This document shows positions 44,733 to 52,840 of a stretch of DNA of 64,000 bases, piece by piece. Location: the NCBI GenBank assembly GCA_035642535.1, contig DASQSE010000007.1:1-64000 (forward strand), read 5' to 3'. Below the pieces are notes generated by a model, which was given only the letters and a program-made list of their open reading frames with translations, was not told the origin of the DNA and ran no database searches. Origin of the DNA: Jatrophihabitans sp035642535 (GTDB lineage Bacteria > Actinomycetota > Actinomycetes > Mycobacteriales > Jatrophihabitantaceae). Made by a program: the position numbers and the translations under genes. Within the stretch, counting starts at the first letter, position 1; every line of letters starts with the position of its first letter.

Positions 44733-45312
44733 ATGAGCAGTGCAGAGGTGCTCGTTTTCCCGGGCATGGACGTCCGCCGCGCCGAGGGTGCCGTGCGAGA
44801 ACTGCTGCTCGCCGTCGGCGAGGACCCCGAGCGCGATGGCCTGCGCGACACCCCGGCCCGAGTCGCGCGGGCGTACCGGGAGATCTTCGCCGGCCTGTTC
44901 GCCGATCCCGGTGACGTGCTCGAGGTGACATTCGACGAGAACCATGACGAGCTGGTCCTGGTCAAGGACATCCCGCTCTATTCGGTGTGCGAGCACCACC
45001 TCGTGCCCTGGCACGGCACCGTCGCGATCGGTTACATCCCTGGCCCGAGCGGCCAAGCTCGCCCGGTTGGCAGACCTCTACGCCAAACGTCCGCAGGTGC
45101 AGGAGCGATTCACGTCCCAGATCGCCGATACGCTCCAGCAGCGCCTCGAGCCCGCTGGGGTCATCGTGGTCGTCCAGGCGGAGCACCTGTGTATGGCGAT
45201 GCGCGGCATCCGCAAGCCGGGCAGCGTCACGCTGACCTCGGCAGTTCGGGGCATCTTCAAGACCGACGGCCGCAGCCGCGCCGAGGCCATGAGCCTGATA
45301 CTCGGCAAATGA
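44733..45312 (+). pseudogene. folE: GTP cyclohydrolase I with internal deletion/frameshift
   Basis: From ATG 44733 (GAGGGAG upstream) the first frame gives DGLRDTPARVARAYREIFAGLF and SVCEHHLVPWHGTVAIGYIPG. After 45044 the frame must change; AAKLARLADLYAKRPQVQERF, VQAEHLCMAMRGIRKPG and RAEAMSLILGK continue in the other frame to 45312. Compared with the family spacing (nine residues between the PG and KLARL segments), about 17 bases are missing at 45045-45054, taking out the RVVGLS-type loop. The zinc ligands (Cys-His-His and the later Cys) remain. The enzyme starts folate/pterin synthesis. Either a second copy exists or this is an assembly error. Confidence 0.8.
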
Positions 45313-45349
45313 CGGCTGAGCTTTCGACCTGACTCCGTAGGCTCGGAGG

Positions 45350-46006
45350 ATGGTCGCGGCGCCCGACGACGCACGGGCTGCGCTCGATGCGGAGTCCGCC
45401 GCGTGGGTCGAGGGGTTGGCCGCGCGATCGCCTGACCGGGACAGCGCGCTGAGCCGGCTGCACCTGCTTCTGCTTCGTGCAGCGCGTACCGAGCTGACCA
45501 GGCGTGCGCCGGGAGCAGGCATCAGCGGTCCGGAGGTCGACGACCTCGCCCACCAGGCCGCAGACGATGCGCTGCTGGCGATCTTGCGCCGACTGCCCGA
45601 GTTTCGCGGCGACAGTCGCTTCACGACGTGGGCTTACAAGTTCGCGATCTTCGAGGTGTCCAGCAAGCTCGGCCGCCACTTCTGGACCACCCGCACCGAC
45701 ATCGCGCTCGACGCCGCGCAATGGGAGCGGCTGCCCGCGCGTCTGGGCCTGACTCCCGAGTCGGCAATCGAAGCGGCCGACCTGTTCGCCGCGGTGCGAA
45801 GCGCGGTCGAAACCAACCTCACGACGCGACAGCGGGACATCTTCGTTGCCCTCGTACTGGACGGCATTCCGCTCGACGCGTTGGCGCTCAAGCTCACCAC
45901 CGATCGCAACACGATCTACAAGGTGATGTTCGACGCGCGCCGTAAGATCCGTGCCGCTCTCGTCACCAATGGATATCTGGCTGGTCATGCCGAGGGTGAG
46001 CGATGA
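45350..46006 (+). CDS. ECF RNA polymerase sigma factor
   Basis: The 218-residue protein has sigma-2 elements (VDDLAHQAADDALLAILRRLPEFRGDSRFTTWAYKFAIFEV) and sigma-4 (NLTTRQRDIFVALVLDGIPLDALALKLTTDRNTIYKVMFDARRKIRAAL). It overlaps by 4 bases (ATGA) with the zinc-finger protein gene downstream, which is its probable anti-sigma factor. The secreted beta-propeller gene follows. The ATG at 45350 has TCGGAGG upstream. Confidence 0.88.
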   Translation: MVAAPDDARAALDAESAAWVEGLAARSPDRDSALSRLHLLLLRAARTELTRRAPGAGISGPEVDDLAHQAADDALLAILRRLPEFRGDSRFTTWAYKFAIFEVSSKLGRHFWTTRTDIALDAAQWERLPARLGLTPESAIEAADLFAAVRSAVETNLTTRQRDIFVALVLDGIPLDALALKLTTDRNTIYKVMFDARRKIRAALVTNGYLAGHAEGER

Positions 46007-46236
46007 GCATTGTGGACGCGCGTCGTGTGTTGGATCGGTTCCTGCGAACCGACCCGAGCGATGTGGGCTGCGGGCAGGCGGTCGCGATGTTGCACGCGTA
46101 CGTGGAGCTTGTCGTTTCCGGCGAGAACCCGGACACCCAGCACCCCGGCATCGCCGCACATCTGCAGGCCTGCGCACCGTGCCTCGAGGACTACGACGGC
46201 CTACTTCTTACGGTCCGCGAAACGGGCGCGCCATAG
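46003..46236 (+). CDS. Zinc-finger anti-sigma-like protein
   Basis: A 77-residue protein with a C-terminal HxxxCxxC element (HLQACAPCLEDY) and an upstream Cys (VGCGQAVAMLHAYVEL). This is the ZAS arrangement of small anti-sigma factors, here without a membrane segment. It overlaps the sigma gene by 4 bases, so it almost certainly controls that sigma factor. Zinc or oxidation would be the natural signals. Confidence 0.78.
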   Translation: MSIVDARRVLDRFLRTDPSDVGCGQAVAMLHAYVELVVSGENPDTQHPGIAAHLQACAPCLEDYDGLLLTVRETGAP

Positions 46237-46303
46237 CGTAAGACCGCCGGGAGACGACGCCACGAAGCATGTGTCAGACCCACCGACACATGGACGGAGC
46301 GTC

Positions 46304-47449
46304 ATGGACTTGCGCACCAAACTCACTGCCGCCGGCATCGGCGGCGCCGCGGCTGTCGGCCTGTTCGCCTTCGGCGCCGGGCCCGCCGCGGCATCACCCG
46401 CACACAACGCGCACCCAAACAGTGCGCACGGACATGCGGTGTTCGTCGAGGCCAACGACCCCGCCGGCAACAGCATCGCCGTATACGACCGCAACGCCGA
46501 CGGCACGCTGACGGCGGCCGGCCGTTACGCGACCGGCGGCCGCGGCGGCATCCTGGACGGCTCGGTCGTCGACCATCTCGCCTCCCAGGGCGCCGTCACC
46601 TACGACGCCGATCACCAACTGCTATATGCCGTGAACGCGGGCAGCAACACGCTCACCGTGTTCGCCGTCCACGGCGATCGACTGCAGCGCCTGCAGGTCG
46701 TCGGGAGTGGTGGCACTTTCCCGGTGAGTGTCACCGTGCACCGCGGCGTGGTGTACGTGCTCAATGCGCGCGACGGCGGTTCGATCCAGGGATTCGTGCA
46801 GTTCGGCGGCGTTCTTCTCCGCATTCCGGCGTGGCACCGCAACCTCGGCCTCGATCCGACCGCGACGCCTGAATTCGTGAACACGCCGGGCGAGGTCGCG
46901 TTCAGCCCCGACGGGGAACAGCTCGTCGTCACCACCAAGGCCAACGGCAATCAGATCGACGTGTTCCACGTCAACGCTTTCGGCGGGCCGAGTGCGACGC
47001 CGACCGTGACACCGGATCCGGCGGGCGTCCCGTTCGCGGTCGCATTCGATCCCACCGGACGCCTTGACGTCGCGGAAGCCGGTCCGAACGCCGTGGCGAG
47101 CTTCGTCTTGCACGAGGACGGCACCCTGACGCTGGTCGATCGGGTGACCACCGGCCAGGCCGCCACCTGCTGGATCGTCGGCAACGGCTCGCAGCTCTAC
47201 GTCGACAACGCGGGCAGTGCTTCGGTGAGCACCTTCGATGTGACGAATGACGGTCTCGTCGATCGCGGCACGACCGCAACGGACGGCGGCACGATCGATG
47301 CCGCGATCAGCGGCCACAACCTCTACGTCCAGACCGGTGCGGCCGGCATCGTCGACGAGTTCTCGATCGGCACGGACGGCGCGCTCAGCCGTATCGGTTC
47401 GGTCACCGTCCCCGGCACGGGGGGCGGCGAAGGAATCGCCGCGAGCTGA
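46304..47449 (+). CDS. Secreted lactonase-fold beta-propeller protein
   Basis: From ATG 46304 (381 aa) there is a signal peptide (1-30, ending GPAAASPA), then a seven-bladed propeller with blades such as NSIAVYDRNADGTLTAAGRY, LLYAVNAGSNTLTVFAVHGD and EVAFSPDGEQLVVTTKANGN. It resembles 6-phosphogluconolactonase/YVTN-type propellers, but catalytic residues of lactonase cannot be confirmed. The gene is downstream of the ECF/anti-sigma pair with 67 bases between them and may be in its regulon. It ends 14 bases before a hairpin terminator. Confidence 0.8.
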   Translation: MDLRTKLTAAGIGGAAAVGLFAFGAGPAAASPAHNAHPNSAHGHAVFVEANDPAGNSIAVYDRNADGTLTAAGRYATGGRGGILDGSVVDHLASQGAVTYDADHQLLYAVNAGSNTLTVFAVHGDRLQRLQVVGSGGTFPVSVTVHRGVVYVLNARDGGSIQGFVQFGGVLLRIPAWHRNLGLDPTATPEFVNTPGEVAFSPDGEQLVVTTKANGNQIDVFHVNAFGGPSATPTVTPDPAGVPFAVAFDPTGRLDVAEAGPNAVASFVLHEDGTLTLVDRVTTGQAATCWIVGNGSQLYVDNAGSASVSTFDVTNDGLVDRGTTATDGGTIDAAISGHNLYVQTGAAGIVDEFSIGTDGALSRIGSVTVPGTGGGEGIAAS

Positions 47450-47463
47450 CCACAGCACAGCAA

Positions 47464-47503
47464 CCGGACGTCCTCGCCGAGCGATTGCAGCGAGGACGTC
47501 CGG
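47464..47503. terminator. Hairpin terminator shared by convergent genes
   Basis: CCGGACGTCCTCGC (47464-47477) is exactly complementary to GCGAGGACGTCCGG (47490-47503), a 14-bp GC-rich stem with a 12-base loop. It lies between the end of the propeller gene (47449) and the stop of the convergent PBP gene (47522). There is no T-tract, which is common for actinomycete hairpin terminators, so it probably works in both directions. Confidence 0.75.
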
Positions 47504-47521
47504 CTGCCGGTGTCAACAGGC

Positions 47522-49909
47522 CTAATGCGGGCCGTGACCTGGCGGGCCGTGCGGCGGCCACGGCCAGGGGATGGGAATGGGCACCGGATGCGGCACCGGT
47601 ATCGGGATCGGGATCCGCTTCGGCGGTGGCGGCGGCTTGTACACGTACGGTGCCTTGCCGTTGCTGATGCAGATCGTCACTGCGCTGCCGTGCGCGGCGC
47701 GCTGCGGCTGCTGATAGGCGATCTTGCCACGCGGTCGGTGGCTGCCGCAGGGCACCGGGAACACGTCGACGCGGAACCCGGCCCGGCGCAGTTTGGCTAC
47801 GGCTGGGGCGCGGTGCATGCCGAGGACGGACGGCACCCGGGCGCCGTGCAGGTGGGCCGCGGAGCGCCACCACCAATGGTGGTGCAGCACGGCACGGTAC
47901 GCGTCGAGCCAATACGTAGCGGCGTAGGCGCCGAACACGTCCTGGCCGACAGACGCGCCGGGCATGCCGGGCAAGCCGTGGACGGTCTGTTTCGGGTGTA
48001 GCGGGTTGACCAGCGAGGCCGCGGCGACCAGGTGCGGCGTCATGCCGACGAACCAGAGTGCGGCGTTGCCGTTGTCGGCGGCGTTGTTGTCGGTACCGGT
48101 CTTGCCGGCGACGCTGCTGCCGCCGTGCGCGTACCAGCCGTGGAAGTAGTCGGCGGCGGTGCCGTCGCGCGTGTCGTGGCGCATCATCGTCACCACGGTC
48201 CGCGCCACGTAGCGGTCCAGGACGCGGTGGCAGCGCGGCCGGTGCAGCGCGACCCGCGAGCCGGTGCGGGTGGTCACCTTGATCACCGGTGCCGAGGGGC
48301 AGTAGACGCCGTCGTTGACCGCGGCGCCGAACGCGCCGGTGAGCTGCAACGCGGAGGTCGGCTCTTGACCGAGCGTGAACGTCGGCTCCCGCGAGCGCGC
48401 CACCTCTCGCGCGATCGACATGCTCGCCTCCGAGGTCAGTGGCTGGCGCAGCCGCTGCATGCCGAGGTGGAGAGCGGTGTGCACGACGGGTCCTAGCCGG
48501 CAACCGAAGAACTCGTCCTCCAGTGCGACAAAGTAGGTGTTGGACGACTGGGGGAGGGCGTCGCGCATCGGCATGGTGCTCGGGTAGTCACCGGCGTTGT
48601 GCACCGTGTAGTGCCCGCCGCAGTGTTTCGTCCGGTAGCGGTCGTGCTTGGTGGTGAGCCGGAGCGAGGTCGGGGCGCCGGCGGTGAGCGCGGTGGCAGC
48701 GGTGAAGTACTTGTAGGTCGAGCCGGCACCGGCGTAGGCCGAGGTGAACAGCGGCTCCGAGGATTCGGCGTGGTGGTGCCCGTCGTTGCCGTACGGGCGA
48801 CTCGTGATCATCGTCGTGACGTTGCCGGTGGCCGGGTCGACCGAGGGCATCACGAGGATGTAGGGCGCGCTGCGTTTGAGCCCGGCATGCCATATCGCCC
48901 GCTGTCCGTGCCGCTGCAGGCGCGCGTCGAGCGTGGTGACGACGCGCAGCCCGCCGGTGTCCAGATCGCTCTGCTCGACGCCGTGTTGGTGCAGCCAACT
49001 GAGCACGTAGTCGCAGAAGAAGCCGGCGTTGGGGATCGTCGAATTGGCCTGCGCGCATCCCTCCGGCACGGGTGGCGGGCGGTGACTGGCCAGGCCGAGC
49101 GGCTCGCGGCGCAGACGTGCCGCAGTTGCCTTGCCGACGTCGCCCACCTCGGTGAGGTTCGTGATCACCTGGTTGCGCCGCTGCCGGGCGGCCAGCGGAT
49201 GCAGAAATGGGTCGTAGAGGGAGGGCGCCTGCAACAGGCCGACCAGCATTGCGCTCTGCGACAGCCGCAACTTGGCCACGGGCACCCCGAAGTACGTCTT
49301 GGCCGCGGTGGCCAGTCCGTAGGAGTTCTCGCCGAAGAAGGCGATGTCGAGGTACTTCTGCAGGATCTGCGCCTTGCTGTAGCGCCGTTCGAAAGCAAGC
49401 GCGCACTTCGCGTTCTGCAACTTGCGTCCCAGGTTCGCCGCGATCGCAGCGCGGCGCTGGGCCGCGGTCTGTGCCTGGAAGTAGCGCAGCTCCTTGACGT
49501 ATTGCATGGTCAGCGTCGAGCCGCCCTGCGTGCTCCCGCTGACCAGGTCGTGCACCCCGGCGCGGACCAGGCCGCGCATGTCCACGCCGTGATGCTCGTA
49601 GAAGCGCCGGTCCTCGGTCGCGATGAGCGCATGGACCAGACTGCGCGGAACCTGGCCCAGCCGCACGGGTGCCCGGTTCTGGGTGAACAGGTGCGCAATC
49701 ACGGTCTTTCCGTCGCTGGCGTACAGCGTCGAGCGCTGCGGAGGCGGCGCCTCGACGACGTCACACCGCGCGTCGAGGAACTGCTCGGCAGTGCTGCGCA
49801 CCACCAACCCGGTGCCGAGCACGATCGGGATGAACGCCGCAGCCACCAGCACGCCGGCGACCAGCAAGGCGAGTACCAGTCGCGCCAGCACCCATGCCTT
49901 GCTGCCCAT
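47522..49909 (-). CDS. Class A bifunctional penicillin-binding protein with PASTA domain
   Basis: The 795-residue protein has one N-terminal membrane segment (10-35), a GT51 transglycosylase domain (TEDRRFYEHHGVD with Glu99, QGGSTLTMQYVKE) and a transpeptidase domain with STYK at 397-400, SSN at 455-457 and KTG at 603-605. Residues about 690-750 form a PASTA domain, followed by a Pro-rich tail of PIP repeats. It polymerises and crosslinks peptidoglycan outside the membrane. It starts 48 bases after the NlpC/P60 gene on the same strand, so the c-di-AMP riboswitch may affect both. It ends at the hairpin at 47464-47503. Confidence 0.93.
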   Translation of the reverse strand: MGSKAWVLARLVLALLVAGVLVAAAFIPIVLGTGLVVRSTAEQFLDARCDVVEAPPPQRSTLYASDGKTVIAHLFTQNRAPVRLGQVPRSLVHALIATEDRRFYEHHGVDMRGLVRAGVHDLVSGSTQGGSTLTMQYVKELRYFQAQTAAQRRAAIAANLGRKLQNAKCALAFERRYSKAQILQKYLDIAFFGENSYGLATAAKTYFGVPVAKLRLSQSAMLVGLLQAPSLYDPFLHPLAARQRRNQVITNLTEVGDVGKATAARLRREPLGLASHRPPPVPEGCAQANSTIPNAGFFCDYVLSWLHQHGVEQSDLDTGGLRVVTTLDARLQRHGQRAIWHAGLKRSAPYILVMPSVDPATGNVTTMITSRPYGNDGHHHAESSEPLFTSAYAGAGSTYKYFTAATALTAGAPTSLRLTTKHDRYRTKHCGGHYTVHNAGDYPSTMPMRDALPQSSNTYFVALEDEFFGCRLGPVVHTALHLGMQRLRQPLTSEASMSIAREVARSREPTFTLGQEPTSALQLTGAFGAAVNDGVYCPSAPVIKVTTRTGSRVALHRPRCHRVLDRYVARTVVTMMRHDTRDGTAADYFHGWYAHGGSSVAGKTGTDNNAADNGNAALWFVGMTPHLVAAASLVNPLHPKQTVHGLPGMPGASVGQDVFGAYAATYWLDAYRAVLHHHWWWRSAAHLHGARVPSVLGMHRAPAVAKLRRAGFRVDVFPVPCGSHRPRGKIAYQQPQRAAHGSAVTICISNGKAPYVYKPPPPPKRIPIPIPVPHPVPIPIPWPWPPHGPPGHGPH

Positions 49910-49957
49910 CTTCGGGACCTACCCGCGAGTCTCGGGTTGGGAAACCGCCGCGGCGCG

Positions 49958-51061
49958 CTAGCCGGTTAGTCGCGTAGCGCCTGTGTAGTTGCCCATGTCC
50001 TGCGACGGGTGGACGTACACGATCCCCTGGGCCGGGTCGGCGGCCGACACCGCGAGGTCGTTGCCGACGTAGAGCTCGACGTGCCCGATCGGTGAGTAGA
50101 GGAAGATCAAGTCGCCCGGCTGCAGTTGACTGTAGGCAACGTGGGTTCCGTAGTTGTACTGCTCGGCGGCCGAGTGCGGCAGCGCTACACCGGCCTGAGC
50201 CCACGCGGCCATCGTGAGCCCTGAGCAGTCGAACGCGCTCGGGCCGGCGGCGCCGTAGCTGTATGCCTTACCGACCTGCGCCTCGGCGAAGGCGATCACT
50301 TGTTGCACCGAGCCGGAGGCGGCGCCCGGAACCGGCCGGGGCGCGGTTCCGCCCAGTTGGGCCTGGGCCTGGGCCGTGGCGACGGCTTGGGCGTGGGCGC
50401 GCTCGCGCCGCTGCCGCGCGGTCAACGAGTCGAGGAGTTGTCGGAAGCGGTGCGATTGCTGCCGAAGCTGCACCCGGCGCTTGGCGAGATCGGCTGCCTT
50501 GGTGCGCGCGACCGACAGGGAGGTAGCGGCGCGGGTCTTGGACTGGACGGCGTCGACCCGCATCGTCTGCTCGGCGTTCGCAGTGGCGGCGAACTGGCTG
50601 GACAGGTACTGGGTCGTCGCGAAACCGTCGATGTACTGCTGCGGCGACTGGCTGGTCAGCAGCTGGCCGAACGACAGGTTGGGCCCGATCTCGTACTGCT
50701 GTGTCTCGGCCTGCACGAACCGCGCGTGCGCCGCCTGATAGCGAGCCTCGGCGCGATCGGCGGCCTGCTGCGCCCGCTTCGCCGTCCGCTTCGCCTTGGT
50801 GACGGCCGCGGCGGCCACGTTGTACTGCTCGTCGAGTTGGGCGTTTTTGCGGGTGAGCCGGTCAAGCTGGGCATTCACCCGGTCAATGCGGTGATGGAGT
50901 TTGGGATCGACGGGTTTGGCGGCCACCTTCGTCGCTGGTGGGGCGCCCGGGTTTGCGGTGGCCGCTGCCGCACCGAAGCTGGTGGCGACGACGAACACGC
51001 TCAGCGCAGCGATCAGGCGAGACGGCGTGCGGATGAAGCGGGTCGGACTGAAACAAGGCAC
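49958..51061 (-). CDS. NlpC/P60 peptidoglycan endopeptidase with coiled-coil
   Basis: From GTG 51061 the 367-residue protein has a signal peptide (1-36), a long helical region with coiled-coil pattern (about 54-235) and a C-terminal NlpC/P60 domain. The catalytic Cys279 lies in AFDCSGLTMAAW and the His327 in PIGHVELYVG. This RipA-like arrangement is for D,L-endopeptidases that cut peptidoglycan at division. A ydaO-type riboswitch directly precedes it. The SD-like GGAG is about 12 bases upstream of the GTG, longer than usual. Confidence 0.92.
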   Translation of the reverse strand: MPCFSPTRFIRTPSRLIAALSVFVVATSFGAAAATANPGAPPATKVAAKPVDPKLHHRIDRVNAQLDRLTRKNAQLDEQYNVAAAAVTKAKRTAKRAQQAADRAEARYQAAHARFVQAETQQYEIGPNLSFGQLLTSQSPQQYIDGFATTQYLSSQFAATANAEQTMRVDAVQSKTRAATSLSVARTKAADLAKRRVQLRQQSHRFRQLLDSLTARQRRERAHAQAVATAQAQAQLGGTAPRPVPGAASGSVQQVIAFAEAQVGKAYSYGAAGPSAFDCSGLTMAAWAQAGVALPHSAAEQYNYGTHVAYSQLQPGDLIFLYSPIGHVELYVGNDLAVSAADPAQGIVYVHPSQDMGNYTGATRLTG

Positions 51062-51070
51062 GGAAGGCCG

Positions 51071-51210
51071 GCTCCTTCTCCTCGACCGCCTACCGAGTTA
51101 GCTGACGGATTCGGGCGGGGAAGGTCGCCCTACGACGCAAGCGTCGATTCACCCCAGTACTGCGGTGGGTCCCCGGCTCGCCCGTCCCGGTGTGTGTGTT
51201 GACCGGTACG
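51071..51210 (-). ncRNA. ydaO/yuaA-type c-di-AMP riboswitch
   Basis: Read on the minus strand the leader of the NlpC/P60 gene has the conserved blocks of the ydaO motif in order: CCGGGGACC, then GGGTGAATC (51145-51154), TAGGGCGACCTTCC (51119-51132), CCGAATCCGTCAGCTAAC (51097-51114) and GGTAGGCGG. These match the actinobacterial version found ahead of cell-wall hydrolase genes. The family binds cyclic-di-AMP and usually turns expression off. The 5' boundary is approximate. Transcripts running on into the PBP gene would also be affected. Confidence 0.9.
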
Positions 51211-51719
51211 GATCGCGCGATTCGGCGGTGACCTCGACCAGCCCACTTTCGGACCTGATTCAGAAGGTCACAAAAAAATTACGACGTCCCCGCCGGCTTT
51301 GCAAGCGACTGGCCGATAGTGGTCAAGGGGAGTCCCGGATGTAACAGTTCCTCCCGTTGCGACGCAGATGCCTATAGACATGCCGTGCTGGTCGGTCTGT
51401 CCGGAAACTCTCGCTAGGACTGCCCCCCTTCCGCGGAACCCTGCACGGCGCGTCGAACGCCCGAAACTTCGCGTCATGCGTTGTCCGGGCAGTCCGGCCG
51501 CACGGCATGTCACTCGATCCCGAGTCGCCATGCGAATATGCCCCGCCGAGCCGGTGTTGACCGTTCCCACGGCTTGCCATGCGCCCGTCGTGGGCCGCGA
51601 CCGGCGTTGCGCCACCAACTCCGATCCGTACCCGACCGCGGTTTCGGTCCGGGCGTTTCCGAGTGCCCGCGCATGGGTAAGCACCGGCACCGGGGGCTCG
51701 CACCGAAAGGACTTAGCCG
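51211..51719. other. About 510 bases without a gene
   Basis: This stretch is between the riboswitch and the small membrane protein gene at 51720. It has somewhat lower GC and an A-run (CAAAAAAATTA at about 51270-51280). The minus-strand promoter for the riboswitch transcript should lie here. Short frames on both strands have no convincing coding features and no RBS. A GAAAGGA box near 51705-51711 belongs to the gene at 51720. Confidence 0.5.
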
Positions 51720-52022
51720 GTGGTCGCGTTCGGAGTGCTGTGCATGCTCATCCCCGCCACGGGTGGCAGCTACCTCGCCTGGCAGAACCGGAACACCGTC
51801 GTGCATGCCCGGGTCGGTGACCTGACCTGGACCGGCCACCTGTGGGGCGTACTCGTCGTCGGCGCGCTGCTGGCCTGCTGGTTCCTGCTCGGCGCCGCGT
51901 TCATCCAGTGCCGAATCGCCGAACGTCGCCGGTCTCGAACTGCGCGCCCGCAGGCGGCACACCGCACTCCGGCGCGGGCCGTCGAGGCTTCCGCCCGGCA
52001 CACCGCGCTGCTGCAACGCTGA
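51720..52022 (+). CDS. Small membrane protein, LapA-like
   Basis: A 100-residue protein with two hydrophobic segments (about 1-22 and 39-66; GVLVVGALLACWFLLGAAF) and a basic, Arg-rich cytoplasmic tail. The pattern of two helices separated by a short loop (NTVVHARVGDLTW) resembles LapA/DUF1049 proteins. GTG start 51720 with GAAAGGA upstream. Function is unknown. Confidence 0.65.
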   Translation: MVAFGVLCMLIPATGGSYLAWQNRNTVVHARVGDLTWTGHLWGVLVVGALLACWFLLGAAFIQCRIAERRRSRTARPQAAHRTPARAVEASARHTALLQR

Positions 52023-52067
52023 GCGCCGCGCAACCGGCCGGCTCGTAACCTTCCGAAGTCGGTTGGC

Positions 52068-52460
52068 TCAACCCTTCGATCGGCGAGTCATCGGCGAGCG
52101 CTTGCCGGCCGCGTACAAGCCGGCGCACACAACCGCCCACACGGCCGTCACGATCAACGCGGCCAAACCTTCGTCCATCACGTTGGAGAGCCCCCACCAC
52201 ACCGCGATCGACGCGAAGAACACCGTCATGTACGCGGCGAACGCCGAGCCGGCGAACATGGCAGGTCGCTTGCCGGGCCTGCGCAGTTCCTTCTTCAGTT
52301 CTGTCTTGGCGCGGTCGAGCTCCTGTCGGATCAACAGGGAAACACCATCTGCGATCGGGCCATCGTCAACCAGCGCCGCGGCCAGATCCGGTCCGGCGCC
52401 CTTCGCGCTCGATGCGCTGGCGCGCTTGGTCGCGGACGCGGCAGTGCTACGAGTCGCCAT
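52068..52460 (-). CDS. Phage holin family (Holin-X-type) membrane protein
   Basis: From ATG 52460 (AGGTGG six bases upstream) the protein has 130 residues. It has a charged N-terminus, ISLLIRQEL-like helix (VSLLIRQELDRAKTELKKELR), and two transmembrane segments (AGSAFAAYMTVFFASIAVWWGL and GLAALIVTAVWAVVCAGLYAAG). This is the actinobacterial Holin-X (PF07332) arrangement, a name from distant similarity; no phage genes are nearby and the real function is unknown. Confidence 0.75.
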   Translation of the reverse strand: MATRSTAASATKRASASSAKGAGPDLAAALVDDGPIADGVSLLIRQELDRAKTELKKELRRPGKRPAMFAGSAFAAYMTVFFASIAVWWGLSNVMDEGLAALIVTAVWAVVCAGLYAAGKRSPMTRRSKG

Positions 52461-52600
52461 GCAACCCACCTACCTTCCGGAGCAGCCGAGATAGCCCATC
52501 TCGATCGTGGAGATGTGCGCTCACCGGCCTGAACGCTTCACCTTCGGTCTACCCAGATCCCAGACCGTCACGCAGCGAGCAACTTGTCCGTCCGGCTCGG

Positions 52601-52711
52601 CTACCGCTTCGGCGGGTACTTGATCCGGCAGTACAGGCCGATTGCCATTGCCGCGAGGAGCACCAGGCCCAGCAACGGATAGAGGTGGTACGGGCGGCGT
52701 TCCTTCGTCAC
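52601..52711 (-). CDS. 36-residue single-pass membrane protein
   Basis: A short frame from GTG 52711 to TAG 52601 encodes 36 residues: a basic N-terminus (VTKERRPYHLY), one hydrophobic helix (PLLGLVLLAAMAIGLYC) and a basic tail (RIKYPPKR). A strong SD, GGGGAGGAG, lies about 10 bases upstream. The basic-helix-basic arrangement and SD make it credible, although it is too small for standard gene callers. Its function is unknown. Confidence 0.55.
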   Translation of the reverse strand: MTKERRPYHLYPLLGLVLLAAMAIGLYCRIKYPPKR

Positions 52712-52840
52712 GGCAGCTCACTCCTCCCCTTTCGGGAGAGCAGTTCTCTCGGCCAGGCCGACCGCCCGGCCCTATTTGTCGTTACCCGCTGAGCCGGCTC
52801 ACCTACCGGCGGGACGAGATGGTGCGGGGGCGTGTTCCGA

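Noticed and set aside
51268..51690. A 140-residue minus-strand frame upstream of the NlpC/P60 gene
   Set aside because: It has no ribosome binding site, no family pattern, and an Arg/Thr/Gly composition typical of chance frames. It was left as gene-free space.
52068..52460. Prophage remnant because of the holin-like protein
   Set aside because: No lysin, integrase, structural genes or att-like repeats are near. Holin-X proteins occur widely in actinomycete chromosomes.
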